Assembly (NCBI RefSeq): GCF_002868715.1
Contig: NZ_PKLZ01000010.1
Span: 1 to 64,000 of the forward strand
Reading direction: 5' to 3'
Length of the DNA: 64,000 bases
Source: Kineobactrum sediminis
Lineage (GTDB): Bacteria; Pseudomonadota; Gammaproteobacteria; Pseudomonadales; Halieaceae
Part shown: in pieces, positions 1 through 8,305 of the stretch
Numbering within the stretch: the stretch's first letter is position 1
Layout: each line of letters opens with the position of its first letter
Program-made: the position numbers and the translations under genes
Notes under the pieces: generated by a model
What the model was told of the DNA's origin: nothing
Seen by the model: the letters and a program-made list of their open reading frames with translations, nothing else
The model's database searches: none

Positions 1-7
1 AAAGTCT

Positions 8-526
8 CTACTCAAAACCTCGATTATTTTTTGGGGGGATTACAAATGCACCATGAAATACCTGGAAAGCTCCAAACTGGCCGGCTTTCTTGCGCACTTG
101 CCACTGGCTCAATCGCAGCTGGATTATTATCAAGGAAATCGCAACAAATATGCCCCAAAAAAGCCACTGAACGTCCAAGCCAATCCAACGAGACAGCGAT
201 TCGTGAAAAATTAGAAGTAATGTCAATAAAACGAAGGTGCTTATTGATAAGATCTGTAAACATGCAGCGATAAACTGCCGAAGCTCCTCCAATGAGTTGT
301 CCTTATCATAATATTTTCGTCCTGCAGCTCCGGCTACGCTTAAACCCGCAACCGCAACTAAAGCCGCTAGTAACATCTGGAACATCGCTACCTCGCCATA
401 CTCTTCGGGCCTTAGGTAGCGTGTGAGTATTGGTAACAAAGCAAATGGAATGCTAGCGCTCAAAATATTTGCAATTATGTAGACCATTGACCCTGAGACC
501 AAACTTGATCTAAAAACATTGCGCAT
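8..526 (-). pseudogene. Truncated polysaccharide flippase (Wzx/MATE-like), N-terminal part
   Basis: The 172-residue product begins like an O-antigen/exopolysaccharide translocase. An early hydrophobic segment is followed by ILTRYLRPEEYGEVAMF, the usual pattern after the first helix of Wzx-type flippases, which move lipid-linked oligosaccharide across the inner membrane. At least four hydrophobic segments are visible. Family members are about 400-500 residues, so only the first third is here. The frame ends at a TAG at 8-10, just after a homopolymer tract at 27-38 (T6G6 on the plus strand). Neither alternative frame after that tract gives recognisable flippase sequence before the window edge. 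It is therefore either a decayed gene or one disrupted just beyond the window. ATG at 524-526 is the natural start. The low GC and the gene-poor flank fit a surface-polysaccharide island edge. Confidence 0.6.
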
Positions 527-1127
527 GGGACCAATATATTTAATTAAGCCACCTCGCCCATTTGAGCTAACATCTGTTTCTGATAGTAACGTATTTAGCC
601 ACGGTATAAGGGCAATAAAAAATACTCGAAATTATGAATAAAATAAGTTGTTCGTCATATTTCTAATGTTATTAAACTTTCTAAATTGAGCCTGACCTAT
701 AGCTTTGAGAAGAAGACACAACCACATTGGCAAATTGTACTATCAATAATAAGGTTTCATCGAAGTATCCCAGCAGGCCTCAGAAAAACCTTCTAGCCTT
801 GCTTTCAGACGCCTAGGTCATCGACTAAGCGAAACACACGATTTTTTGTCTCATAACGTTCATGCTAATCAAGTTGGCTTTACATTAATTTCACAATACC
901 ATTTATAAATATGCTTGCAGTTTACTGTTTTTCACCTCCTAGATTTTGACAATCGGATATGATGCATGCTTTTCGCTGTCAGCCTCTAGAATATCTCCTA
1001 CATCATGGACAAGGGGCTGAAATAGTCCCCAAGCTCGAGCTACCACACAAACAACACACCCCCAACCCCACAACACCCCATAACCTTGATATATTACGCA
1101 CCCGCCACCCACACGCGCCGAGACCCC
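527..1127. other. AT-rich gap with probable gene debris
   Basis: No convincing gene is present in about 600 bases. On the minus strand, a short frame from ATG 725-727 to TAA 632-634 encodes 31 residues, including AIGQAQFRKFNNIRNMTNNL. It resembles the tail of a real protein, but in-frame stops lie just upstream. Another minus-strand site at about 937-945 has a strong Shine-Dalgarno-like AGGAGGTG followed by an open frame of only ten codons. Both look like remnants of eroded genes of the polysaccharide island. The last 60 bases, C-rich with a TATATT-like box near 1090, should carry the xseB promoter. Confidence 0.35.
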
Positions 1128-1382
1128 ATGACCAAAAAAACCACACCCCCCACCTTCGCCGACACCCTCTCCCAGCTCGAGACCCTGACCGCTCGCCTGG
1201 AGGATAACGACACTTCCCTCGAGCAGTCCCTGCAGGACTTCGAGCAAGGGGTACAGCTTATCCGTCAGGCCCAGCAGGCGCTACAGGAAGCTGAACAAAA
1301 AGTGAATCTGCTGATGGCAAAGGATGGCGAACCGGTAACAGCGCCCTTTAACGAGTCAGAGGCAGGGAACGAAACGGAGTGA
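1128..1382 (+). CDS. xseB: Exodeoxyribonuclease VII small subunit
   Basis: An 84-residue acidic helical protein of the XseB family. With XseA it forms exonuclease VII, which degrades single-stranded DNA to oligonucleotides in the cytoplasm. The characteristic stretch TFADTLSQLETLTARLED, then SLEQSLQDFEQG and a long helix, is clear. The frame is open back to 1086, but the first 14 codons are arginine/histidine-rich and unlike the family, so ATG 1128 is the start. The stop overlaps the GTG start of ispA (GTGA), implying translational coupling. The xseB-ispA pairing is the standard gammaproteobacterial arrangement; the usual third gene, dxs, is absent here. Confidence 0.93.
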   Translation: MTKKTTPPTFADTLSQLETLTARLEDNDTSLEQSLQDFEQGVQLIRQAQQALQEAEQKVNLLMAKDGEPVTAPFNESEAGNETE

Positions 1383-2329
1383 GCAGGTCTCTCGACGCCT
1401 TCATGGACCGGGCTCGGGCCCGCTGTGACGCGCAATTAAGCCTCCTCGGGGCACTTTCAGAAAAGCCGGGGCAGCCGGACCATTCAGAATCGGTGCTAGC
1501 GGCACTGGCGACGTTTGAGCCGGCAGTGGTCTATGCGCTGCAGGCCGGCGGCAAGCGCATCCGGCCCTGCCTGGTGTACGCTGCCGCGCGGGCGGTGGCG
1601 GGCTCCGAGGTGGACACCGAGGAGCAAACACAGGGTTCCGCGCTGGATTACACCGCCTGTGCGCTGGAGCTTATTCACACGTATTCCCTGATCCACGATG
1701 ATCTCCCGGCCATGGACAACGATGACCTGCGCCGGGGCAGGCCGACGTTGCACAAGGCTTATGATGAGGCCACCGCCATTCTGGTGGGGGATGGCTTGCA
1801 GGCCCGGGCATTCGAGCTGATCACCGCGGCGCCGGCGCTGTCTGCCGAGAAAAAAGTGAGCATGATCAGTGTGTTGGCGCAGGCCTCCGGCCTGGCGGGG
1901 ATGGTCGGCGGGCAGTATATTGATATCCAGGCGACCGGTAACAGGCTGTCGCTGGACGAATTGCAGGCCATGCATGCGCTCAAAACCGGCGCCCTCATCC
2001 GGGCAGCGCTGGTCCTGGGTGGCATTGCCGCGGGCGCCTCACAGGCGCAACTGGCGGCGCTGGAAGCCTATGGCACGCATACGGGCCTTGCTTTCCAGGT
2101 GGTGGATGACATTCTGGATGTTGAAAGCACTACCGAGGCGCTCGGCAAGACCAACGGCAAGGATGCCCAGGCGAACAAGGCCACCTATGTCACTCTGCTG
2201 GGGCTGGCGGGAGCGCGGGAAATTGCCGAGCATTTGCTGGATTCAGCGCTGGTCGCAGTGGAGGAACTGGACGATTCGGCCGACATGTTGCGGGAGCTGG
2301 CGCGCTTCATTGTGCATCGGCGCACCTGA
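1379..2329 (+). CDS. ispA: Farnesyl diphosphate synthase (geranyltranstransferase)
   Basis: A 316-residue short-chain trans-prenyltransferase that condenses IPP with DMAPP/GPP to make C15 farnesyl diphosphate, the precursor of ubiquinone and undecaprenyl phosphate. The first aspartate-rich motif DDLPAMDNDD lies near residues 107-116 and the second, VVDDILD, near 241-247. GGKRIRP near 57-63 binds the diphosphate. The start is GTG at 1379 overlapping the xseB stop; an in-frame ATG at 1403 would shorten it by eight residues, closer to the usual 295-300. It converges on ribA with a 35-base gap holding no evident terminator. Confidence 0.94.
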   Translation: MSRSLDAFMDRARARCDAQLSLLGALSEKPGQPDHSESVLAALATFEPAVVYALQAGGKRIRPCLVYAAARAVAGSEVDTEEQTQGSALDYTACALELIHTYSLIHDDLPAMDNDDLRRGRPTLHKAYDEATAILVGDGLQARAFELITAAPALSAEKKVSMISVLAQASGLAGMVGGQYIDIQATGNRLSLDELQAMHALKTGALIRAALVLGGIAAGASQAQLAALEAYGTHTGLAFQVVDDILDVESTTEALGKTNGKDAQANKATYVTLLGLAGAREIAEHLLDSALVAVEELDDSADMLRELARFIVHRRT

Positions 2330-2364
2330 TATGACCTGGGCCGCCTGACCTGCGGTGCAAGTAC

Positions 2365-2967
2365 CTATGTGAACAAGTGGCCCAGCTTGGCGCCCTTGGT
2401 CTTCAAATACTTCTCATTGTGCGGGTTGCTGTGGCTGTGCAGAGCCACCCGCTCCACCACTTCCACGCCGTTTTCTTCCATGGCCGCCACTTTGCGCGGA
2501 TTGTTGGTCATCAGGCGCACGCGGCTGATTTGCAGGTGCTGCAGCATCGCGCTGAGGATACTGTAGTCGCGCATATCCGCGCCAAAACCCAGTTGCTCGT
2601 TGGCTTCCACGGTGTCCGCACCGGCATCCTGCAGTTTATAGGCCTTGATCTTGTTCAGCAGGCCGATGCCGCGACCTTCCTGGCGCAGGTAGAACAGCGC
2701 CCCGCGGCCCTCTGTGGAAATGGCCTTCAGCGCCGCCTCAAGCTGCGTGCCACAATCACAGCGCAGGCTGAACAGGGCATCGCCGGTCAGGCATTCGGAG
2801 TGGATTCGGGCCAGTAACGGCTCGCCATTATTCACGTCACCCATGGTGAGCACGATGTGCTCCTTATTGGCGTCCGGGTCTTCAAAACCATGAATATCGA
2901 ACACACCCCAGGCGGTCGGGAGGCGGGAGGATTCTACGTAGCGTACTGGCACGGCATTGGGGCTCAA
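2365..2967 (-). CDS. ribA: GTP cyclohydrolase II
   Basis: About 200 residues, full length for stand-alone RibA. It opens the imidazole ring of GTP to give 2,5-diamino-6-ribosylamino-pyrimidinone phosphate, formate and pyrophosphate, the first step of riboflavin synthesis. Zinc ligands Cys59, Cys70 and Cys72 sit in ECLTGD and LRCDCG, and the GTP-binding [10 protein letters not shown] is at 95-104. The frame begins at a TTG (2967); a GTG at 2952 is a plausible alternative and no strong ribosome site decides between them. It is the last gene of the minus-strand series that starts at nrdR. Its presence matters because the other GTP-cyclohydrolase-like domain in the window, in the ribBX gene at 6432, has lost its zinc cysteines. 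Confidence 0.95.
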   Translation of the reverse strand: MSPNAVPVRYVESSRLPTAWGVFDIHGFEDPDANKEHIVLTMGDVNNGEPLLARIHSECLTGDALFSLRCDCGTQLEAALKAISTEGRGALFYLRQEGRGIGLLNKIKAYKLQDAGADTVEANEQLGFGADMRDYSILSAMLQHLQISRVRLMTNNPRKVAAMEENGVEVVERVALHSHSNPHNEKYLKTKGAKLGHLFT

Positions 2968-3055
2968 TTTGAAAAAGGGGCGTAGTTTAGCACTTTATCA
3001 GGGTACGTGTGGCCCAAAGGGAACGGGGCAAGGTGCAAGAACGGGGTAAAAACCG

Positions 3056-3718
3056 TTACCAGCTTCTGGACAGCGACAATACGCCATTACTCTCGCGCAG
3101 CTCCACATGCTGCAGGTAGGTCATACCCAGCAACGGTGTGGAGGGGTAACCACCCTCGATAATGGAGGCCCGCACATTCTCTACCCGAATGCCGCCGACC
3201 TCAACCGATGCCAGGTTGACCGTCCAGGCATCTACCAGGCTACTGGCCGTCTCCAGCTTTGAGGGGCTACCGGTTTCCTTATAATTGATTCCCATAGCCG
3301 CCGCCTGGCCCGAGTTGATGGCGACAACGTTGGCCCCGGTATCCACAATGACCTGAACGCTATTGCCGTTGATCAGCGCTGTGGTGATGTACTGCATGCG
3401 CTCATTGCGGGGAATATCCAGCCGCCGCTGTTCCGGGGCCTGGTAACTGGTGGTGATATTGCGGTGCAGGCCCAGCTGCCGGCGCTCGCCGTTAATTTCC
3501 AGCAAAGCCACGGTGGCATCGGCGCTGATAAGCTTTACGCCCTCATAACTGTCACCGGCACGCAGGGTCTTACGCGTACCATTGATCTTGAGTACCACCG
3601 TATTGGGTAACAGCGCCTCTACCGTCACCGATGCAGCCTGCACGCCAACCGCCTGCGCCAGCAACATCACCGTTACCAGCAATAGAGCCCACAACGGCCT
3701 CAAACCGCGCTTAACCAC
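3056..3718 (-). CDS. Exported retropepsin-like aspartic protease
   Basis: A 220-residue protein with a GTG start, a short basic N-terminus and a hydrophobic segment ending VGVQA near residue 28, which is a Sec signal peptide. The catalytic motif VDTGAN is at 125-130 within the fold of clan AA single-lobe aspartic proteases (the TIGR02281 group), which act as dimers. A second conserved stretch, LLGMTYLQHVELRESNGVL, follows near 195-213. The likely location is the periplasm; the substrate is unknown. Its first 19 bases overlap the end of pgpA, so the two are probably co-translated. Confidence 0.8.
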   Translation of the reverse strand: MVKRGLRPLWALLLVTVMLLAQAVGVQAASVTVEALLPNTVVLKINGTRKTLRAGDSYEGVKLISADATVALLEINGERRQLGLHRNITTSYQAPEQRRLDIPRNERMQYITTALINGNSVQVIVDTGANVVAINSGQAAAMGINYKETGSPSKLETASSLVDAWTVNLASVEVGGIRVENVRASIIEGGYPSTPLLGMTYLQHVELRESNGVLSLSRSW

Positions 3719-4197
3719 AGGGCTATCTGTACCGTAATACAGGCCATAACCCCCGCCAGGATGTCATCCACCATAATGCCGAAGCCACCCTTCACATTCT
3801 TGTCCAGCACGCCGATGGGCCAGGGCTTGGCAATATCAAAAATCCGGAACACCACAAAACCGACCACAATCCACAACCAGTCCGCCGGCATTGCCCACAT
3901 CGTAATCCAGTAGCCGACAAACTCATCCCAGACAATGCCCGGATGATCGTGCACATTCAGCTGCTCACTGGCGCGACCACAAATCCACACCCCCACAACC
4001 GCGGCCACCACCACGAACAGCGTATACCACAGCAACGGCCAGTCAGAGATGAGCAGAAACACGGGTACCGCCACCAGCGTACCCATCGTCCCCGGCGCCT
4101 TCGGCGACAAGCCACTGCCAAAGCCAAAAGCAAGAAACTGCACCGGACTACGAAACACAGCGGGGGCCTGAACAGGCGCGTCAGATTTGCTCACCAT
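3700..4197 (-). CDS. pgpA: Phosphatidylglycerophosphatase A
   Basis: A 165-residue inner-membrane enzyme that dephosphorylates phosphatidylglycerol phosphate to phosphatidylglycerol. It shows the family hallmarks FGSGLSPKAPGTMGTL near the N-terminus and WDEFVGYW in the middle, with several hydrophobic helices. ATG 4195-4197 is preferred over the TTG one codon upstream. In most relatives thiL and pgpA are adjacent or overlapping. Here about 330 bases of palindromic repeat array separate them, so transcription from thiL into pgpA must cross a strongly structured region. Confidence 0.92.
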   Translation of the reverse strand: MVSKSDAPVQAPAVFRSPVQFLAFGFGSGLSPKAPGTMGTLVAVPVFLLISDWPLLWYTLFVVVAAVVGVWICGRASEQLNVHDHPGIVWDEFVGYWITMWAMPADWLWIVVGFVVFRIFDIAKPWPIGVLDKNVKGGFGIMVDDILAGVMACITVQIALWLSAV

Positions 4198-4260
4198 CAA
4201 TCACTTCCCATCCCTGAAAGCCAACAGTGTACCCCCCTTCCCCTCCCACAGGAATCACAA

Positions 4261-4500
4261 GGCCTTCAGCTACCCCGGAGCAAGGCAGCAGCGAGTTTTC
4301 CGCCTGTGAGACCCCCACCTACCCAGGAGCAAGCCAGTGGCGGCTTTTCCGCCTGTGAAACCTCCAGCCACCCCGGAGCAAGGCAGTGGCGGCTTTTCCG
4401 GCTGTGGGACCGTCGGCGGCCAAGGACGGCCGCCGCCGAGCCTACAGGGATGTACTCGTGGCGTGTCCCACAGCCGGAAAAGCCGCCACTGCCGCCCCCG
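4261..4500. repeat. Palindromic tandem-repeat array 1, between thiL and pgpA
   Basis: Three head-to-tail units of 49 bases start at 4273, 4322 and 4371. They share (c)ccc(a/g)ggagcaag(g/c)cag and a gcggcttttccgcctgtg core. A fourth, inverted copy lies at 4466-4493 and is an exact reverse complement, over 28 bases, of 4382-4409. The 56-base spacer between the arms contains its own GC-rich palindrome around a central caagga. Because 49 is not a multiple of three, a repeated peptide is unlikely, and the frames crossing it look like noise. It could fold into a very stable hairpin or cruciform. Array 2 at 18326-18590 has the same plan with different sequence. Confidence 0.85.
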
Positions 4501-4530
4501 AAGCACTCAAGCCCAAAGCCCCAAAGCTAA

Positions 4531-5451
4531 TCAAAAATGCTGATATCCACGCACCAACCCCTCAGCCCCCGCACAAACAACCCCCGCCCCCGCCAACACC
4601 GCCCCAACCCGCGTACAACCCCGCGGCACCGCACTCCCCTCAGGCAGGCAAAAACACAGCTCATAATCATCCCCAGCGGACAACGCCCAGGCCAACGCCT
4701 GCTCCCGGTCGGGGTGGGCCTGCAGCGCCGCCGACAGCGGCAGGCACTCACGGTCAATCTCGATCCGCACCCCGCTGGCCGCGGCAATATGGCCTGCATC
4801 CGCCAGCAGGCCATCGGAAATATCAATGGCGGCACTGGCGGTATCCAGCAACAACGCCCCCAGGGCCAGTGGTGGCAGGGGCCGGAAAAAACGCCGTTCC
4901 AGGTATTCCGCCGCTTCGGGTTCGGGCTGGTAGCGTCCCTCCAGAATCGCCAGGCCGCCACCGGCATCCCCCAGCGTGCCGGACACATACACCCCGTCAC
5001 CCACCTGCGCACCGCTGCGCAACAGCGCCTTGCCGGCGGGCAGCGCACCGAGCACCTGCACACTGATGGTCAGCGGCCCGCGGGTCGTATCGCCACCCAC
5101 AAGGGGCAACTCCAGCGCCACGGCAGCCGCGGCCACACCCTGGCTGAAACTGTGCAGCCAGAGCTCGTCCGCTTCGGGGAGGGTCAGGGCCAGGGTCATA
5201 CCCAGCGGGCGCGCGCCCATACCGGCCAGGTCAGACGCAGCCGCCGCAACCGCCCGAAACCCCACATCCTCCGGCAGGCTCTCCTCCGGAAAATGCCTGC
5301 CGGCCACTACGGTGTCCACCGAAGTCGCCAGTCGCTCATGGGGAGCAAGGGCCAGGATGGCGCAGTCATCGCCCACGCCCAGCTCAACCGCGGCACCGCG
5401 GCCATAGGCCGAAAAGTAGCGGGCGATAAGCGTGAATTCGTTGGCCGGCAT
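4531..5451 (-). CDS. thiL: Thiamine-monophosphate kinase
   Basis: A 306-residue ATP-dependent kinase that converts thiamine monophosphate to the coenzyme thiamine diphosphate. The N-terminal LGVGDDCAIL is the metal/substrate loop of the PurM/SelD-like superfamily. SDLAGMGARPLGMTLALTLP and VGGDTTRGP follow in the expected order, and AIDISDGLLADAGHI lies in the C-terminal half. Its ATG overlaps the nusB stop (TGATG), so it is translationally coupled. The nusB-thiL order is classical. Confidence 0.95.
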   Translation of the reverse strand: MPANEFTLIARYFSAYGRGAAVELGVGDDCAILALAPHERLATSVDTVVAGRHFPEESLPEDVGFRAVAAAASDLAGMGARPLGMTLALTLPEADELWLHSFSQGVAAAAVALELPLVGGDTTRGPLTISVQVLGALPAGKALLRSGAQVGDGVYVSGTLGDAGGGLAILEGRYQPEPEAAEYLERRFFRPLPPLALGALLLDTASAAIDISDGLLADAGHIAAASGVRIEIDRECLPLSAALQAHPDREQALAWALSAGDDYELCFCLPEGSAVPRGCTRVGAVLAGAGVVCAGAEGLVRGYQHF

Positions 5452-5903
5452 CAGCGGGCGGCGTCGGTTTCAGCCTTGCGCAGCTGGCGGGCAGCCTTGT
5501 CCAGTACACCGTTGATGTACTTGTGGCTGTCGGTGGCGCCAAACTTTTTCGCCAGTGACACCGACTCATTGATCACCACCTTGTAGGGCACATCAATGCG
5601 CTGCATCAACTCGAAGATGCCCATGCGCAGCAGGCTGCGTTCAATCGGGTCGAGTTCATCCAGCTTGCGGTCCAGCAGGGGCTCAAAAGCATCTTCCAGG
5701 TCGTCAACGCAGGCCGGCACGCCGTGCAACAACGCCTGGAAATACTCCAGGTCCACATGGCTGAAGTCGTAGTCGGCGCGAAACTCGGCCTCAATCTGCC
5801 CCAACGGGGCCGCGGCCATGTGCCACTGATACAGCGCCTGCAGGGCATAGTGACGGGCCTTGTGGCGCTCGGCGGCGAGGGTATTGCGGGCTTGTTTGTT
5901 CAC
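5451..5903 (-). CDS. nusB: Transcription antitermination factor NusB
   Basis: A 150-residue all-helical protein that binds boxA RNA with NusE (S10) in antitermination of rRNA operons. [12 protein letters not shown] at the N-terminus and [25 protein letters not shown] near the C-terminus are diagnostic. The open frame runs farther upstream, but that extension is the shadow of ribH. The real start is the GTG at 5901-5903, which overlaps the ribH stop as GTGA. The protein ends with the usual short charged tail. Confidence 0.94.
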   Translation of the reverse strand: MNKQARNTLAAERHKARHYALQALYQWHMAAAPLGQIEAEFRADYDFSHVDLEYFQALLHGVPACVDDLEDAFEPLLDRKLDELDPIERSLLRMGIFELMQRIDVPYKVVINESVSLAKKFGATDSHKYINGVLDKAARQLRKAETDAAR

Positions 5904-6391
5904 AGTGGCTTGCTTGCGCTCCCGATCTGGCCAAACAGGCTGACCATTTCCAGTGCCGACATCGCCGCCTCCGCGCCCTTGTTGCCGGCCTTGGTACCGG
6001 AGCGCTCCACCGCCTGCTCGATGGAATCCACCGTGAGCACGCCGAAGGAGATGGGTATGCCGAACTCCAGGCTCACCTGGGCGATACCCTTGGTGCACTC
6101 GCCGGCAACATAGTCAAAGTGCGGGGTACCGCCACGGATTACCGCGCCGAGGGCGATAATGGCGTCAAAACCGCCTTTTTGCGCTACCCGCTGGCAGACC
6201 ATGGGGATTTCGAAGGCCCCGGGAGCGCGCACGATGGTAAGCTGGTTCTCACTCACGCCATGACGACGCAGGGTGTCGATCGCGCCCTCCAGCAGGTGCT
6301 CCACCACAAAACTGTTCCAACGGCCCACTACCAGTGCGTACTGGCCGCTGCTGCCGGTAAAATCCCCTTCCAGTGTCTTGATCTCTTTCAT
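5900..6391 (-). CDS. ribH: 6,7-dimethyl-8-ribityllumazine synthase
   Basis: A 164-residue subunit of the icosahedral or pentameric lumazine synthase, which joins the ribitylaminouracil to 3,4-dihydroxybutanone phosphate. VGRWNSFV, the [10 protein letters not shown] substrate loop and [19 protein letters not shown] with the catalytic histidine are all visible. The frame continues upstream to 6493, but the family begins at MKEIKTLEG, giving ATG 6389-6391. It is followed directly by nusB through a GTGA overlap. Confidence 0.95.
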   Translation of the reverse strand: MKEIKTLEGDFTGSSGQYALVVGRWNSFVVEHLLEGAIDTLRRHGVSENQLTIVRAPGAFEIPMVCQRVAQKGGFDAIIALGAVIRGGTPHFDYVAGECTKGIAQVSLEFGIPISFGVLTVDSIEQAVERSGTKAGNKGAEAAMSALEMVSLFGQIGSASKPL

Positions 6392-6431
6392 ACCTGTTTT
6401 CCTTACTATTACGAAGCCGCCGTGGCGGCTA

Positions 6432-7547
6432 TCAGCTGCGGGCATCCGGCGCCAGATATTCGAGTACTTCCAGGTCAAATCCGGAAATCGCATTGTACTT
6501 GATTGGCGCGCCCATCAAATGGATTTTTCCCACCCCCAGATCCTTGAGGATCTGTGACCCCAGGCCGACGATGGTATAGGTGTCCGGCTGGGCGGCGAGG
6601 CTGGACGGCGCCTGTCCCAACGCCATGTCCACACTATCCAGCAGGCGCGCATCACTTTCGTGGCCGGCCAGCAGCACAATCACCCCGCGACCTTCCTCCG
6701 CCACCCGGGCCAGACAGGCGCCGATGTTCCACGAGGCGCGCTCGGGAATCTCGGTAGTGATCAGGTCGCGCATCGTGGCGCCCACATGCACCCGCACCAG
6801 GGTGGGTTCCCAGGCGTGGATCTCGCCCTTGGACACGGCGAGGTGCAGCCTGCCCGCCGTATCATCACGATAGACGGTAAGCTGGAAACTGCCGTAGGAG
6901 GTCTGGACCTGCCCTTCCCGCACGCGCTCAATGGTGCGCTCGTTCACCATGCGGTGATGGATGAGACTGGCGATGGTACCGATCTTCAGGCCGTGGCGGG
7001 CGGCAAATTCCACCAGCGCCGGACCGTCGGCGAGCACGCCCTCGGGGGTGAGGATGTCGGCGATCACGGCCGCCGGCAGCAGCCCCGCGAGGCCCGCATA
7101 GTCACTGGCCGCCTCGGTATGGCCGGCCCGGGTGAGCACGCCGCCGGGCATCGCGGTAAGGGGGAAAATATGCCCGGGCTGGACGATATCGCCGGGCACG
7201 GCCTGGGGTGCCACTGCCGCCAGCACCGTGCGCGCGCGGTCGGCGGCGGAAATCCCGGTGTCGATGCCAACCGAGGCCTCGATGGACAGGGTGAAGTTGG
7301 ACTTTTCGCCCCGCCCTTCGGCGACCATGGGCGGCAGGTTCAGCTGTTGGCAACGCTCCTCGGTCAGCGCCAGGCAGACCAGGCCACGGGCCTGGCGGGC
7401 CATGAAGTTCACGTGCTGCGCATCCACATGCTCCGCCGCGACCATCACCACGCCTTCGTTATTGCTGTCGTCATCGTCGTCCACCAATACCACCATACGG
7501 CCCTGGCGGATATCGCTGATCAACTCGTCTACTGTGTTTACGTGCAT
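6432..7547 (-). CDS. RibBX-type protein: DHBP synthase domain plus degenerate GTP cyclohydrolase II domain
   Basis: A 371-residue two-domain protein. Residues 1-205 align with 3,4-dihydroxy-2-butanone-4-phosphate synthase ([33 protein letters not shown]). Residues 206-371 align with GTP cyclohydrolase II but lack the three zinc cysteines and the CDCG motif, so that half cannot be an active RibA; such hybrids are known as RibBX. Unusually, the RibB acidic loop is also altered. The family sequence DEDRENEGD reads [10 protein letters not shown] here, losing the Arg-Glu pair and final Asp that help bind metal and substrate, and the later CE motif reads AD. Either activity is retained by other means or the protein has another role. 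ATG 7545-7547 is chosen; upstream sequence overlaps ribE. Confidence 0.85.
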   Translation of the reverse strand: MHVNTVDELISDIRQGRMVVLVDDDDDSNNEGVVMVAAEHVDAQHVNFMARQARGLVCLALTEERCQQLNLPPMVAEGRGEKSNFTLSIEASVGIDTGISAADRARTVLAAVAPQAVPGDIVQPGHIFPLTAMPGGVLTRAGHTEAASDYAGLAGLLPAAVIADILTPEGVLADGPALVEFAARHGLKIGTIASLIHHRMVNERTIERVREGQVQTSYGSFQLTVYRDDTAGRLHLAVSKGEIHAWEPTLVRVHVGATMRDLITTEIPERASWNIGACLARVAEEGRGVIVLLAGHESDARLLDSVDMALGQAPSSLAAQPDTYTIVGLGSQILKDLGVGKIHLMGAPIKYNAISGFDLEVLEYLAPDARS

Positions 7548-7587
7548 AAAAGTACCTGCATGGAAATCGGATCCTTGTGCGGCGGCG

Positions 7588-8265
7588 CTATTTGCGCAGA
7601 TAGCCGTTATCGGCGAGGCTCGCAAGCGAGATGCCGGCGTTGCTGTTGGCGGGGTCACCGGGCTGTGCGGCGGCGTCGCCCAGCACCAGGCGCTCAAGAT
7701 AGCGGGCGATAACGTCCACCTCAAGATTGACCAGGGTGCCTGGTTGGTAAGTGGCGAAAACGGTTTCAGCCCAGGTCTGGGGAATGATGTTGAGATCGAA
7801 TTCAGCGCCGTTCACCGCATTCACGGTAAGGCTGGTACCGTCCACACAGATGCTGCCTTTCTGGGAAATATATTTGGCCAGGGCATCCGGCGCACGCATG
7901 ACATAACGGTAGGAGCGGCCGTCCTCGACGACGCTGACCACTTCGCCCAGGCCGTCCACATGGCCGCTGACAATATGGCCACCCAGGCGGCTGGCGGGGG
8001 TCAGGGCCTTTTCCAGGTTCACCCGGCTACCGGGCTTGAGTTTGCCCAGGGAGGTGAAGTCCAGGGTTTCCCGGGACACATCCGCCCAGAAACCGTCGCC
8101 GGGGAGTTCGGTTACCGTCAGGCAGACACCATTGGTGGCGATACTGTCGCCCAGGCCGACGTCATCCAGCGACAATTTGCCGGTATCAACCCGCAAGCGC
8201 AGGTCGCCCCCGGTGGGCTGCAGGGCCTTGATGGTGCCAACCGCCTGGATAATACCTGTGAACAT
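7588..8265 (-). CDS. ribE: Riboflavin synthase, alpha subunit
   Basis: A 225-residue protein built from two repeated lumazine-binding barrels; it dismutates two 6,7-dimethyl-8-ribityllumazines into riboflavin and the pyrimidine. MFTGIIQAVGTI is the canonical N-terminus, with GDSIATNGVCLTV near 50 and the second-barrel counterpart GSICVDGTSLTVN near 145. GGHIVSGHVDG is the conserved linker motif. The C-terminal 25 residues are extra and poorly conserved. It lies between ribD and ribBX on the same strand with 40-base gaps, consistent with one transcript. Confidence 0.95.
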   Translation of the reverse strand: MFTGIIQAVGTIKALQPTGGDLRLRVDTGKLSLDDVGLGDSIATNGVCLTVTELPGDGFWADVSRETLDFTSLGKLKPGSRVNLEKALTPASRLGGHIVSGHVDGLGEVVSVVEDGRSYRYVMRAPDALAKYISQKGSICVDGTSLTVNAVNGAEFDLNIIPQTWAETVFATYQPGTLVNLEVDVIARYLERLVLGDAAAQPGDPANSNAGISLASLADNGYLRK

Positions 8266-8305
8266 GGTGCGCTTATCCTTTTAATGGGACTTTGGTAATG
8301 AGATG

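Noticed and set aside
4273-4500. Possible CRISPR array
   Set aside because: The units are contiguous tandem copies with an inverted copy; there are no unique spacers between repeats and no cas genes nearby.
4537-5586. Plus-strand frame of 349 codons opposite thiL and nusB
   Set aside because: It is antisense to two well-supported core genes and shows no recognisable domain.
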